The translations under genes and the position numbers were made by a program. DNA of 57,418 nt, taken from IMG/VR virus record IMGVR_UViG_3300029319_008709, positions 1,127 to 58,544 of that record; one strand, written 5' to 3'. Below the pieces are notes generated by a model. The model saw nothing but the letters and a program-made list of their open reading frames with translations, had not been told where the DNA came from and did no database searches. This document shows positions 38,006-46,718 of the stretch, one piece after another. The DNA is from a virus. Positions within the stretch are counted from its first letter, which is position 1, and every line of letters starts with the position of its first letter.

Positions 38006-38010
38006 CTAGT
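37994..38010. repeat. Short inverted repeat next to the candidate promoter
   Basis: ACTAG (37994-37998) and CTAGT (38006-38010) form a perfect 5-base inverted repeat with a 7-base loop that overlaps the -35 box of the candidate promoter. It is too short to be a convincing terminator, lacks a U-run, and may be an operator-like site or chance. Confidence 0.4.
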
Positions 38011-38013
38011 AAA

Positions 38014-38976
38014 TTAGTTATATCCTTGCTTTTCCGCTTTATACCATTCTATAGTCTTTTTTAATCCATCTTCTATTGTTGTTGATGGAACATATCCGAC
38101 TGCCTCTTGAAACTTCTGCATATCATAAAATCGCCTAGGTTGCCCATCGGGCTTGCTCGTGTCCCAAACTATCTCTCCATCAAAGCCGGTAAGTTCTCCA
38201 ATGGCTTCCACCAATTCCCTAATAGTAGTCTCCACTCCGGTGCCCAGATTAAATGGGCCTGTCTCATTTACCCTCTCTGCCATGTCAATGATAGCCTGTG
38301 CTGTATCTACAGAATATAAGAACTCTCTGGATGCTACGCCAGTTCCCCACACTACCACCTTCTTATCTCCGCGTTCTTTAGCCTCGATAAACTTTCTGAT
38401 TAAAGCCGGAACGACATGCGATGTTTCTAAATCAAAATTATCATGAGGACCATAAAGATTAGCAGGCAACAAGATTACTGAATTGAAATTATATTGTTCT
38501 CGATATGTCCACGACTGAATTATCAAATTCTTCTTTGCCATAGAATACCCAATAGAATTTTCATCGGGCAAATCTTTCCAGAAGTCTTCTTCAGTATAAG
38601 GAACGGGTAACATCTTGGGATATCCGCAGCCGGCTGCCAATGCCACAACTTTCTCAGCACCATTAACATAAGCGTAGTGCATCACAAGGGAGCCCATCAT
38701 GATGTTTTGATAAAAGAATTCTGCCGGCCTTGCTTTGTTGGCACCGATTCCTCCCACTTTACCCGCCAAGTGTAGAATAATATCTGGTTTATGCTCGGAA
38801 AAGTACTTTGATACTTGTTCCTCTTTGGTAAGATCTACATCGTTTCTAGTTGGCGCAAGTATAACAAAATGATTCTTTTCCTGTTCTTTTAACAAAAGAG
38901 TCATTAAGTTTTTGCCTACAAAGCCATGAGCGCCAGTTACTAAGACTTTTTTACCTTTCCAGAAGCTACTATTCAT
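38014..38976 (-). CDS. fcl: GDP-L-fucose synthase-like SDR epimerase/reductase
   Basis: The 320-residue protein matches GDP-4-keto-6-deoxymannose 3,5-epimerase/4-reductases: GAHGFVG (15-21), HLAGKVGGIGANK, CGYPK, YSMAK (Tyr144, Lys148), PANLYGPHDNFD and TSHVVPALIRKF with His187. Cys117 and His187 correspond to the acid/base pair Cys109/His179 of the Escherichia coli enzyme. The residue aligned with its catalytic Ser107 is Ala115, an unusual loss. It would make GDP-L-fucose from the Gmd product; Gmd is not in this window. The GT11 fucosyltransferase at 43610 is a natural partner. A 64-base gap follows. Confidence 0.82.
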   Translation of the reverse strand: MNSSFWKGKKVLVTGAHGFVGKNLMTLLLKEQEKNHFVILAPTRNDVDLTKEEQVSKYFSEHKPDIILHLAGKVGGIGANKARPAEFFYQNIMMGSLVMHYAYVNGAEKVVALAAGCGYPKMLPVPYTEEDFWKDLPDENSIGYSMAKKNLIIQSWTYREQYNFNSVILLPANLYGPHDNFDLETSHVVPALIRKFIEAKERGDKKVVVWGTGVASREFLYSVDTAQAIIDMAERVNETGPFNLGTGVETTIRELVEAIGELTGFDGEIVWDTSKPDGQPRRFYDMQKFQEAVGYVPSTTIEDGLKKTIEWYKAEKQGYN

Positions 38977-39904
38977 TTATTTTTCTCCAAAAATTAGAAA
39001 CACTATATTGCTCCACATGCTTGTTAGCGGCTGTTACAATGCCCCAATATTTATCATAATTATTGTGAACATCATGTAGTATTTCTCTAAGATGATCGAT
39101 GTTTTCCCAATACAAAAAATGCTTATCAGGCTCAAACCACTCCTCAATAACTGAATATTTGTCCTTGTACATCAACATTAGCGTCATGGAGGCAGCGGAC
39201 TCAACCATTCTCGTTTTCATTTGCGGCATTGTTTCGCCTCTTAACATATCTTCAATTCTATTAGAAGTTTTATATTCTTTCAAATAAAAATCAGCGTGTG
39301 GAATAACTTTAGGAAAAATCATATTAATGCCAACACAGCTTTTAGATGAATTTAACAATCGCCATTTTTCAGGCGTTGTTAGATTATAGTTCGTTACCAA
39401 GCTAGCCAATTCTTGATCAATTCCATGAGAAGAAATTGTTGTAAACCTATGATTATATTTTGCAATCTCTTTTACCATTGGCTTATAAGAGTCATCGTGG
39501 ATTTGACCATAATAGATACAATCATATTTTTTATTTCTTAAAGACTCGTCGGCACCATAATACTTAAAAAACCTCTCCGGATAGGGGAAACACACCGCTT
39601 CCGAATTAACTCCGTTTAAGTTCAGCATCTCAGATGTCAGCGGACATATGGTATAAATTTTTGTAAAGTACCTAGCTTTCTCAATAAAGTCAGGTTGAGT
39701 ATCTAAAAAAGCACATGGAGAAGCAGTATCAAGAAAAATACGATGTTCATAATGTTTATATTTGTTCTTTAAATCATCATCTGAAAGGCATGCCCATCCC
39801 CAAAAGAAAACTTTGTTCTCTGAATGATTGGCGTACTCATTGAAGTTAAAGTATTTAACTATACAATCGGGATACTCTCCTCCCTCTTTTCTAGCAACAA
39901 TCAC
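38969..39904 (-). CDS. Glycosyltransferase, CgeB/GT1-like
   Basis: The 311-residue protein looks like a GT-B transferase of the CgeB or Glyco_trans_1_2 type. It has a Tyr/Asp/Lys-rich N-terminal Rossmann half with IFLDTASPCAFLD, the linker CIYYGQIHDDSYKPMVKEIA, and a C-terminal domain with TMPQMKTRMVESAAS (the Glu region binding the nucleotide) and KHFLYWENIDHLREIL. The sugar and acceptor are unknown. The start is GTG 39904 in a GTGA overlap with the epimerase stop. It is placed between the GDP-mannose epimerase and the fucose synthase, so it may use a GDP-linked sugar made by those enzymes. Confidence 0.65.
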   Translation of the reverse strand: MIVARKEGGEYPDCIVKYFNFNEYANHSENKVFFWGWACLSDDDLKNKYKHYEHRIFLDTASPCAFLDTQPDFIEKARYFTKIYTICPLTSEMLNLNGVNSEAVCFPYPERFFKYYGADESLRNKKYDCIYYGQIHDDSYKPMVKEIAKYNHRFTTISSHGIDQELASLVTNYNLTTPEKWRLLNSSKSCVGINMIFPKVIPHADFYLKEYKTSNRIEDMLRGETMPQMKTRMVESAASMTLMLMYKDKYSVIEEWFEPDKHFLYWENIDHLREILHDVHNNYDKYWGIVTAANKHVEQYSVSNFWRKINE

Positions 39905-40899
39905 GCACTTTCCTTAACTTGTTTTGAAATCCATTCGTAGGTCCTGCTCATGCCTTCTCGCAACGGCTCAGAAACCTTCCATCCAATCATCTCTTCATAA
40001 AGGTTGTTATCTGAATTTCTACCATGTACGCCCAGAGGCCCATCAATATTTTTAATGCCCAGTTCTTTTCCTGATAGATTGATCACCAAGCGAGCAAAGT
40101 TTTGAATGGTTATCATCTCTTCAGATCCAATATTTACTGGTCCCTCAAAATCAGACTGCATTAGGCGTCGAGTGGCTTCTATGCACTCGTCTATATAAAG
40201 GAATGATCGTGTTCGGCTTCCATCGCCCCAGACCTCAATCTCGCCACCATTATTAGCTTCGGCAACTTTTCTGCAAAAAGCTGCTGGAGCTTTTTCTCTG
40301 CCACCTTGCCATGTTCCCTCTGGTCCATAAATGTTATGATATCTAGCAATTCGAACATTTAGCCCGTGGTTACGAGCAAAAGCTAGATATAAACGCTCAC
40401 TAAATAGCTTTTCCCATCCATATTCTGAATCAGGTGCAGCTGGATAAGCGCTATCCTCTGAGCACTTAGGGTTGTCTGGATCTAACTGGTTGTATTCTGG
40501 ATACATACAAGCTGAGGAAGAGTAAAATACTTTTCCTACTTTTTGCTTTGTAGCATACTCAGCAACGAGAAGATTTATTAAAGCTGAATTGTGCATAATG
40601 TCTGCGTCATTCTCGCCAGTAAAGATAAAGCCGGCGCCGCCCATATCGGCAGCAAACTGATAAACTTCATCAGCAGCCGTATAAACTGGATAATCCTCTA
40701 CGGGACATAGAAATATTTTTCGAACAACTTCTGGATCTCTTAGGTCGCCTTGAACAAAATCATCGCAAACTTCTGTAATATCAAAAAAATCATGGCGCTT
40801 GATATCTACGCCGCGGACCCAATAGCCTTCACTTTTAAGTCTTTTGCACATCGCGCCACCGATGAATCCTCCCGCGCCTAAAACAACTGCTGTTTTCAT
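39901..40899 (-). CDS. gme: GDP-mannose 3,5-epimerase
   Basis: The 332-residue SDR is strikingly like plant-type GME: FAADMGGAGFIF, IMHNSALINL, YSSSACMYPEYNQL, DSEYGWEKL, RYHNIYGPEGTWQGGREKAP and RSFLYIDECI, then GPLGVHGRNSDN near the end. The four catalytic residues of Arabidopsis GME (Cys145, Tyr174, Lys178, Lys217) map to Cys131, Tyr160, Lys164 and Lys203, all with the same offset of 14. It should convert GDP-mannose to GDP-L-galactose and GDP-L-gulose. It is ATGA-coupled to the upstream dehydrogenase. ManC or another GDP-mannose source is not seen here. This enzyme is best known from plant ascorbate synthesis, so its use in a phage glycan locus is notable. Confidence 0.88.
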   Translation of the reverse strand: MKTAVVLGAGGFIGGAMCKRLKSEGYWVRGVDIKRHDFFDITEVCDDFVQGDLRDPEVVRKIFLCPVEDYPVYTAADEVYQFAADMGGAGFIFTGENDADIMHNSALINLLVAEYATKQKVGKVFYSSSACMYPEYNQLDPDNPKCSEDSAYPAAPDSEYGWEKLFSERLYLAFARNHGLNVRIARYHNIYGPEGTWQGGREKAPAAFCRKVAEANNGGEIEVWGDGSRTRSFLYIDECIEATRRLMQSDFEGPVNIGSEEMITIQNFARLVINLSGKELGIKNIDGPLGVHGRNSDNNLYEEMIGWKVSEPLREGMSRTYEWISKQVKESA

Positions 40900-41999
40900 T
40901 TTCTCTCCTCATATTTAAAAAGTTCACCATATATCTCACGTACTTGACTAATCGTGTCAGGATGCTCTTTGATAGTGACATCGTATCCTGCTTCTGCAAT
41001 CCCAACTGCAAAAGCAAGTTGTTGTGATTCTTCGATAATAGTCGTTCCCGGCTTATAAGTCACTGTGTCAAATTCTACAGGTTCTTGCGGTCTATGCTGC
41101 GACGTGAAGTTTGAGATTTGAAAATTTAGGTGTTTCTTATTAATGCTATCTGTTGCCGCGCTAATATCGGAGGGCATCTCAATATCATCCGCATAGATAC
41201 CCAGCGCCCGGTTGTCTCTCGGGAAGCATGGACCACCATATCCATAGCCGTATCCAAGATATCGTGTTCCAATTCTAGAGTCGCTGCCAATAGCTGATAA
41301 GACTGTATGGGGATCGCCTCCAGATCTAATCACAATATCCCCAACCATGTTGGCAAAGGAAATTTTTGTTGTTACAAAGCAATTCAGAGCGATTTTGCAA
41401 ATCTCGGCTTCAGTTCTCGTCATGCGGCAAATACGGGGCTCATTAGCAGTGTGATTTTCATAGATGTCCTGAAGTGTGTCTCCGATTTCTTTAGAGCCCT
41501 CGCCAATGAGCACCATATCTGGTCTTGCTTGATCTCTCAAAATTGTCCCCTGTGCGATAAATTCTGGGTTATAGCTAACTGTATAGTTATAGTCTTCAAG
41601 GCGCTGCTGCACAGTATCGCAGTAACCCGGCATTGTGGTGCAACATATTACTAAGTGTTTTTGCACTTGCTGGACTCCGAAAGTCTTTAATGTCTGGACT
41701 AAGCTATCAACTTGCGAATGATCATATCTTCCATTCTCCAGCGACGGAGTAGCAACCACTGCAAACAACACATCGGAATGATTAAGAACCTCGTCCATAT
41801 GCACAGTAGCTTTAAAGTTGACAGCATCGCTAAGCATATCTTCAACACCCTGCTCTGGGCTTTTAAGAGTCTTTTGATTGATCTGGCTTACGTGCTCGGC
41901 ATTAATATCGCATCCCACAACATCATATCCTGCTCTCTCCAAGGTTAAGGAAAAACACAGTCCAAGTCTGCCGACTCCAATTACAGATATTTTCTTCAC
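40896..41999 (-). CDS. Nucleotide-sugar 6-dehydrogenase (UDP-glucose/GDP-mannose type)
   Basis: This NAD-dependent oxidase would make a uronic acid nucleotide (UDP-glucuronate or GDP-mannuronate). It has GVGRLG (8-13) at the NAD site, SYNPEFIAQGTILRDQARPD, and the catalytic Cys258 in YGGPCFPRDNRAL. The C-terminal UDP-binding part is somewhat shortened. I start at GTG 41999, placed after a GGAGAATAGA site, rather than at the TTG four codons earlier. The gene is coupled to the NAD synthetase stop by a TAGAGTG junction and is followed by GME in an ATGA overlap. Substrate choice between UDP-Glc and GDP-Man is not settled. Confidence 0.85.
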   Translation of the reverse strand: MKKISVIGVGRLGLCFSLTLERAGYDVVGCDINAEHVSQINQKTLKSPEQGVEDMLSDAVNFKATVHMDEVLNHSDVLFAVVATPSLENGRYDHSQVDSLVQTLKTFGVQQVQKHLVICCTTMPGYCDTVQQRLEDYNYTVSYNPEFIAQGTILRDQARPDMVLIGEGSKEIGDTLQDIYENHTANEPRICRMTRTEAEICKIALNCFVTTKISFANMVGDIVIRSGGDPHTVLSAIGSDSRIGTRYLGYGYGYGGPCFPRDNRALGIYADDIEMPSDISAATDSINKKHLNFQISNFTSQHRPQEPVEFDTVTYKPGTTIIEESQQLAFAVGIAEAGYDVTIKEHPDTISQVREIYGELFKYEERK

Positions 42000-42000
42000 T

Positions 42001-42765
42001 CTATTCTCCAATCTTGTATACAGGAATACTCTTCATCTTGTGGGCATTCGATTGATTAAATTTATTGTATATAATAATAACTTCTTTTTGTCGATCAGTT
42101 AAGGAATAAGCTTGATTTTCCTCAATATATTTCATCGCCCATTCTAGCTCCTCATAAGACGCTCCAATTTGGTCCTCATCTGATCGAGCATCCTCCCAGA
42201 GCCCATCTGTTGGTGGCGCTTCTATAATCTCTCTAGAGATTCCTAAATGATCGGCAAGCTGCCTCACTTGCGTCTTTGTAAGATCTGCAATCGGAGAAAT
42301 GTCAACACCTCCATCACCATACTTGGTAAAGAAGCCTACTCCAAAATCTTCAATTTTATTTCCAGTCCCAACAACCAAGCCGCCCGAAGATGCTGCTAGT
42401 TGATATAAGGCCACCATACGCAATCGAGATTTGCTGTTAGCAAATCCTAAATCACTCTTATAATCTCCCACAACTTTTTTAAAAGCGGAGTAAACAGCAT
42501 CCAAGCAAATAATATCTGTGGTAACATTGTTAAACTTGTTTGTAAGCCATTCTAAATGCAAATTGGAAAGATCTGTATTTGTCTGTTCTGAGTTAAGCGG
42601 AAGATTAACGGCGACTGTTGTAACCCCTGTCATGGCGCATAAGGTAGACACCACAGCGGAGTCAATGCCCCCAGAAACGCCTACTACAAAAGTTTTTAAG
42701 CCACTCTTCTCCAAATATTCCCTAAGCCATGCTGATATGTCTTGCTGAAGTCTGTTAGTTTCCAT
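42001..42765 (-). CDS. nadE: NAD synthetase (ammonia-dependent NadE type)
   Basis: The 254-residue enzyme has the PP-loop SGGIDS (31-36), GTGNKIEDFGVGFFTKYGDG and the NadE motif EAPPTDGLWEDARSDEDQIG, all typical of ammonia-dependent NAD synthetases. It lacks a glutaminase domain. It would adenylate deamido-NAD and transfer ammonia to make NAD, or carry out an analogous amidation. I start at ATG 42765 (GGAGAAAAATA upstream, TAATG overlap with the methyltransferase) rather than the longer frame from 42816. It lies among NAD-using sugar dehydrogenases and epimerases, so cofactor supply is the simplest reading. A sugar-acid amidation role is possible because an uronate-forming enzyme is next to it. 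Confidence 0.85.
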   Translation of the reverse strand: METNRLQQDISAWLREYLEKSGLKTFVVGVSGGIDSAVVSTLCAMTGVTTVAVNLPLNSEQTNTDLSNLHLEWLTNKFNNVTTDIICLDAVYSAFKKVVGDYKSDLGFANSKSRLRMVALYQLAASSGGLVVGTGNKIEDFGVGFFTKYGDGGVDISPIADLTKTQVRQLADHLGISREIIEAPPTDGLWEDARSDEDQIGASYEELEWAMKYIEENQAYSLTDRQKEVIIIYNKFNQSNAHKMKSIPVYKIGE

Positions 42766-43613
42766 TATTTTTCTCCTCTTCCAATTATCATCGTATGCCA
42801 CCCCATCTCTTCGCATAAAGAATTATAATCTTGGCTTGACATATTTTTAAAACAATCTCTCACAACGTATTTTTTTTCAATATATGAAGGTATATCGTAT
42901 TTGAAAATATGATCTTTCCAAATAGAATCAACCTGTATCTGTCTGGACGACAAGATATCTTTAATTTCTTTAAAAGTGTATGTTACAGCTCTGGGGCACC
43001 CTACTTGGGCTTCAGCAAACTTTTGTATGACATCATCGCTTTTAGAAAAATCCCATATGTTTTCTAAGTGCATAAAATCAAAAAGCTTGAAGCTGTACTT
43101 TGAATATAACATGCATCGAAACTGCCCCTTATTTTTTAGCAACGTGCTTACATTATCAAATATCTTTTCAGGATGCTCTGCGTGGTGTATTACACCAAAA
43201 GAGTAAATTAAATCATATCCCTCTTCGACCTCTTCTTTAGGCAAAAAGTCAAACATATTTTCTGCATTTCCTAAGTGAAAATTTGCGCTTAAACCAAATT
43301 TTTCAAATCTCTGCTTAGCTATATTTAAGCTTTCTTCAGAAAGTTCTATACAGGTTAAGTTAGCGCCATAGCGAGCAAAATTCACACTATCGGTTCCAAT
43401 CCCGCAGCCAATTTCTAAAACTTTCTTGCCTTTCCATCTAGAGAAGTCTGCAAAGGGGGGTATATGAGGTTCTACAAAATATTTTCTTTTCTCTACTTCG
43501 TCAAAGTATTCTACTGTGCCTACTTCTTTATTGGAGTGCCTAATGTTGCACGGGCGACGATTCCAATAATCTTGTATTTCTTCAGTTAAAGCAGAGTTAA
43601 TTTTCTTTTTCAT
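42765..43613 (-). CDS. Class I SAM-dependent methyltransferase
   Basis: The protein of about 282 residues has SAM motif [13 protein letters not shown] (65-76), an acidic residue after strand two (CIELSEES), and [19 protein letters not shown] as motif post-II. It is of the class I type found in O-antigen and capsule loci, where it methylates a sugar hydroxyl or a nucleotide-linked sugar. I prefer ATG 43613, ATGA-coupled to the GT11 gene, over ATG 43625. The N-terminal region with [18 protein letters not shown] may be the acceptor-binding part. Substrate is unknown. Confidence 0.82.
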   Translation of the reverse strand: MKKKINSALTEEIQDYWNRRPCNIRHSNKEVGTVEYFDEVEKRKYFVEPHIPPFADFSRWKGKKVLEIGCGIGTDSVNFARYGANLTCIELSEESLNIAKQRFEKFGLSANFHLGNAENMFDFLPKEEVEEGYDLIYSFGVIHHAEHPEKIFDNVSTLLKNKGQFRCMLYSKYSFKLFDFMHLENIWDFSKSDDVIQKFAEAQVGCPRAVTYTFKEIKDILSSRQIQVDSIWKDHIFKYDIPSYIEKKYVVRDCFKNMSSQDYNSLCEEMGWHTMIIGRGEK

Positions 43614-44485
43614 AATTTTTTCCATTCTTGCGGGTGAAAAGCCTCTCTAATCAGTTCTCTTTCGTCTAAGAAATAATACTTTGGAGCACACACAATTTTT
43701 TCTCTATTTTCATTAAGATAAGCAGCCCACCAGCCAAAAGACGTGCCATGACATGTAATATTGTGATCACAGTTTTTTATCATCGCGAAGTCTTGAAGTG
43801 TGCTATTTCCTTCGGAAAATACATATTCCTCGCCTTTGAAGACCTTCTTGCACCACTGGATATCTAGGGTATTGTTATTTCCCAGCCTACTACCACCCGA
43901 AAAAACAAGAAATTTTACTCTCTTATTACGAAACTGTTTTTTGGCTAACTCAAGGTAAGATCCAAAAATACTATTCTTATCAAAATTGTTGTTGTGACCC
44001 AAATAATTTATTTGTTCACCAGTTGTTCCATCTGTCAGGTCGCCTCTTCGAAGGTGTAAGCTAACTAATTCACATTTATGATCTTTTTTAATTTGTGAGA
44101 TTTTTGCTTTTGCTTCGTTTTCTATTTCTTTCTTTATAGTAAATTCTCTTCTGATCTGATCCTCATGAGATTCAAAATATTTAGTGCTCTGAAAAAACCC
44201 TGAGATGTTTGTATTGTCTGGTAAATTGATAATATTTGTGTCGTAACGATTGATATTGGGCTCGTTATAAGCATATTGAATAGAGTTGACATCTGACCGA
44301 TTCAAATAATCGCACTCTAGTGAAAAACTTTCTAGTAAGCATTTTTGCCCATGCCATTCGCACTCTGAAGGGTTGGGTATTTTAACCTCATATCCCTTAG
44401 TAAGTCCTAAAGATTTTAAAGCGGCGTATTGAAAAAGCTGATTTCCCAATCTACCCAATCGTCCCAACTGAATGAAAGTTAGCAC
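43610..44485 (-). CDS. GT11-type alpha-1,2-fucosyltransferase
   Basis: The 291-residue protein has the GT11 signatures [17 protein letters not shown] (11-27), [13 protein letters not shown] (near 141-153) and [15 protein letters not shown] (motif III). GT11 enzymes transfer L-fucose (or a related L-sugar) from the GDP donor in alpha-1,2 linkage to galactose. This agrees with the fucose-synthase-like and GME genes in the same cluster, as both can supply GDP-L-sugars. The start is GTG 44485 after a TAGA junction. There is no signal peptide, so it acts in the cytoplasm, probably on a lipid-linked or soluble glycan. Confidence 0.88.
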   Translation of the reverse strand: MLTFIQLGRLGRLGNQLFQYAALKSLGLTKGYEVKIPNPSECEWHGQKCLLESFSLECDYLNRSDVNSIQYAYNEPNINRYDTNIINLPDNTNISGFFQSTKYFESHEDQIRREFTIKKEIENEAKAKISQIKKDHKCELVSLHLRRGDLTDGTTGEQINYLGHNNNFDKNSIFGSYLELAKKQFRNKRVKFLVFSGGSRLGNNNTLDIQWCKKVFKGEEYVFSEGNSTLQDFAMIKNCDHNITCHGTSFGWWAAYLNENREKIVCAPKYYFLDERELIREAFHPQEWKKL

Positions 44486-44486
44486 T

Positions 44487-45578
44487 CTATTTTCTCCAGT
44501 CGTTCAGGGTAGCTACTATATGATCTCGGTGTTGGGCAGTTAACCACCAACCAACCGGGATGTTCAAAAGGCTAGAGCAAAAATAATCACATCCCTTAAG
44601 GTTTTCAGATCTGTACTCTTTAAAAACAGAATACTTATCGTTCCTGACATGGACCACATCACTGGCGATCCCGTGCTCTGCTAGATACTGCTTAAGTTCT
44701 TGTGGACTGTCCACTAAGACCGAATAGATCCAGTATGCTGATTCTTTGTCGCTATCCTTTCGTAATTTTTTAATGTAGGGGTTATTAATTTCCCGATCAT
44801 AAAATATTCCATTACTAATGTGAGAGCCGATAATCTTTTCTAGGTGTGGCATCTGTGATAAGCCAATCGTAGCATTTATGTTATTCATGTGAAACTTATA
44901 GCCAGCTCGGTCTATATCCTGCTCCCATTTGCTTCCTTTATATTTCCTATCAAGCCCAAACCAGCGAAGCTTTCGAATTAAGTTGGCATCTTTAGTATTA
45001 TTGGCAAATATGGCCCCGCCATCTCCCGTTGTTAAGTGTTTAATTGCTTGAAAGGAAAAACAAACATAATCACTGTGGTTTCCAATATATTCTCCCTTAT
45101 ATTTTGAACCTAAAGCGTGTGCCGCATCTTCAATCACTTTTAAGCCATTCTCTTTTGCTATTTGACCAATTCCGTCAATATCAAACGGTAGTCCACTCCA
45201 GTGAACTCCAACAATAGCTACAGTTTTACTAGTTATTTTGTTTTTAACAGATTGTGGATCTATATTTCCTGTTTCTGGATCGACGTCAGCCCACACAATT
45301 TTTGCACCCATTTGGTGGATTGGCTCATTTGTAGCCATGCACGTCATAGGAGTAGAGATTACCTCTGTGTCTGGTCCAACACCCGACATGTCGTAAGCAA
45401 GTGTCAGAGCACTAGTGCAACTGTTTACTAAACAGCAATCATCATTGCCTATAAAATTTCCAAACATTTCCTCAAATCTATCCGACTTATCACCCTCGGT
45501 AATAAATCCAGATTGAAATGTTTCTTCAAGTGCTTTGCCTAAGTTTTCTGGTGTATGTACTTTAAATAATGGAATCAT
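44487..45578 (-). CDS. DegT/DnrJ/EryC1 sugar aminotransferase
   Basis: The 363-residue PLP enzyme has the DegT/DnrJ/EryC1 fold: VNSCTSALTL near 51-60 for PLP phosphate binding, VIEDAAHALGSKYKGE (Asp151 ring contact) and CFSFQAIKHLTTGDGG with the Schiff-base Lys180. It would transfer an amine to a 4- or 3-keto-6-deoxy nucleotide sugar, likely the RmlB product dTDP-4-keto-6-deoxyglucose. RmlC directly precedes it in transcription order. Its start overlaps the RmlC stop (ATGA). The formyltransferase just upstream and the acetyltransferase at 48794 could acylate the resulting amino group. Position on the ring is not known. Confidence 0.9.
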   Translation of the reverse strand: MIPLFKVHTPENLGKALEETFQSGFITEGDKSDRFEEMFGNFIGNDDCCLVNSCTSALTLAYDMSGVGPDTEVISTPMTCMATNEPIHQMGAKIVWADVDPETGNIDPQSVKNKITSKTVAIVGVHWSGLPFDIDGIGQIAKENGLKVIEDAAHALGSKYKGEYIGNHSDYVCFSFQAIKHLTTGDGGAIFANNTKDANLIRKLRWFGLDRKYKGSKWEQDIDRAGYKFHMNNINATIGLSQMPHLEKIIGSHISNGIFYDREINNPYIKKLRKDSDKESAYWIYSVLVDSPQELKQYLAEHGIASDVVHVRNDKYSVFKEYRSENLKGCDYFCSSLLNIPVGWWLTAQHRDHIVATLNDWRK

Positions 45579-46144
45579 GTGTTATCTCGCTTTTGAAATT
45601 TAAAATTGTTTATCGCCTTTCGCAAAGGTGGAGCGTTTCTGTCTTTTTGAGAAACAATGGGATTGCTAACTGACCAATCTATTCCAATATCTGGATCATC
45701 CCAAGCAAATGCTCTATCTAAAGACGAATCATAAAACTGGTCGATCTTATATGTTACGACCGTATTTGGAGCCAAAGTACACAAGCCATGTGCAAAGCCT
45801 GCAGGAATTAAAAGCTGTCTTTGATTTTGACTTGTCAAAATTGCTCCGACATACTGACCATAGGTAGGGGACCCGACCCTAATGTCCACTGCCACATCGT
45901 AAATTGCGCCGTGTAGAACCTTAACTAACTTTGTCATTGGTTTAGGGTTTAATTGATAGTGCAACCCTCGTACTGTACCTGCATGTAGGGAAAGCGACTG
46001 GTTGTCTTGGACAAAATTATAATCTAAGCCTAGATCTTTAAGTTTTTCCTTGTGATATGTCTCAACAAAATAACCACGATCATCGCTATGAACCGTAGGC
46101 TTAATTATCAAAACACCGTCAATTGATGTGTTAATAATTTTCAT
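45575..46144 (-). CDS. rmlC: dTDP-4-dehydrorhamnose 3,5-epimerase (RmlC)-like
   Basis: The cupin enzyme has the RmlC pattern HSDDRGYFVETY, GTVRGLHYQLNP (His62), AVDIRVGSPTYG and IPAGFAHG (His119). It can epimerise the RmlB product at C3 and C5, toward dTDP-L-rhamnose or an L-amino sugar. I start at ATG 46144, with AGGA six bases upstream, rather than TTG at 46150; the product has 189 residues. It is expressed just after the formyltransferase and just before the DegT gene. RmlD was not found, and the neighbouring DegT suggests the epimer may be aminated rather than reduced. Confidence 0.88.
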   Translation of the reverse strand: MKIINTSIDGVLIIKPTVHSDDRGYFVETYHKEKLKDLGLDYNFVQDNQSLSLHAGTVRGLHYQLNPKPMTKLVKVLHGAIYDVAVDIRVGSPTYGQYVGAILTSQNQRQLLIPAGFAHGLCTLAPNTVVTYKIDQFYDSSLDRAFAWDDPDIGIDWSVSNPIVSQKDRNAPPLRKAINNFKFQKRDNT

Positions 46145-46718
46145 TCTCAATCCTCTCTTTATACTTGGTAAATGAGGGTGACAATTTGTGAGTCCTCCTG
46201 TACATCGTAGGAGTCTGCTTAAAACAGTTCATCATTTCTTTTTTAGACAAGCTACCAAGCAGATCTAAGGCTGCACACACAAAGGGAGGCGCAACATAAA
46301 GTTGACGTTCATACAGGGACAACGGGGTATCTTTTTCAAAAACTGGATATGTTACTTTGCTTATAATCGGACCATGGTCATATTGGTCTGTCATTTTATG
46401 AAACGTTAATCCTTGTTGGTATTCTTTATTTTTGATTGTGTGAGCAAATATATCCCTTCCCCCATATTCTGGAAGGAGACCTGTATGCATGTTGTAGGCG
46501 TTATCAATATCAAGTATTTTTTTATTATACTGGAGTGATAATTTAATATCGTGTTCTACAGTGGTACTAACTTGTGGGATGGGCATTTTTCCTTCTATCG
46601 TTGGCCTATGCGAAGGGATATACCCCACTAACTGATAATTGCTATGGGCTAATAAATAATCACATATAACTTGAGAAAAATGTGAAGATCCATAAATTAA
46701 AACTTTATCTATTTTCAC
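46131..46718 (-). CDS. Sugar N-formyltransferase
   Basis: This 195-residue protein has the formyltransferase catalytic set: NMHTGLLPEYGG (Asn76, His78) and GLTFHKMTDQYDHGPIIS (Asp114). The N-terminal Rossmann part starts KIDKVLIYGSSHFSQ. Such folate-dependent enzymes formylate the amino group of dTDP-Qui4N, dTDP-Fuc3N or similar sugars in O-antigen pathways. The two DegT genes, RmlB and RmlC nearby supply suitable precursors. The start is GTG 46718, preceded by GGGAGGATAC, a strong ribosome-binding site. It lacks an obvious C-terminal ankyrin or other extension, so it is a minimal form. Confidence 0.85.
   Translation of the reverse strand: MKIDKVLIYGSSHFSQVICDYLLAHSNYQLVGYIPSHRPTIEGKMPIPQVSTTVEHDIKLSLQYNKKILDIDNAYNMHTGLLPEYGGRDIFAHTIKNKEYQQGLTFHKMTDQYDHGPIISKVTYPVFEKDTPLSLYERQLYVAPPFVCAALDLLGSLSKKEMMNCFKQTPTMYRRTHKLSPSFTKYKERIENENY

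Noticed and set aside
37994-38010. Rho-independent terminator after the fucose-synthase-like gene
   Set aside because: The stem is only five base pairs, AT-rich, and not followed by a T-run on the coding strand.
42001-42765. PP-loop enzyme as a WbpG-type sugar amidotransferase or QueC-like protein
   Set aside because: The GTGNKIED, TKYGDGG and DGLWEDARSDEDQIG motifs are those of NAD synthetases, so NadE is the better family call, although use on a sugar is left open in the findings.
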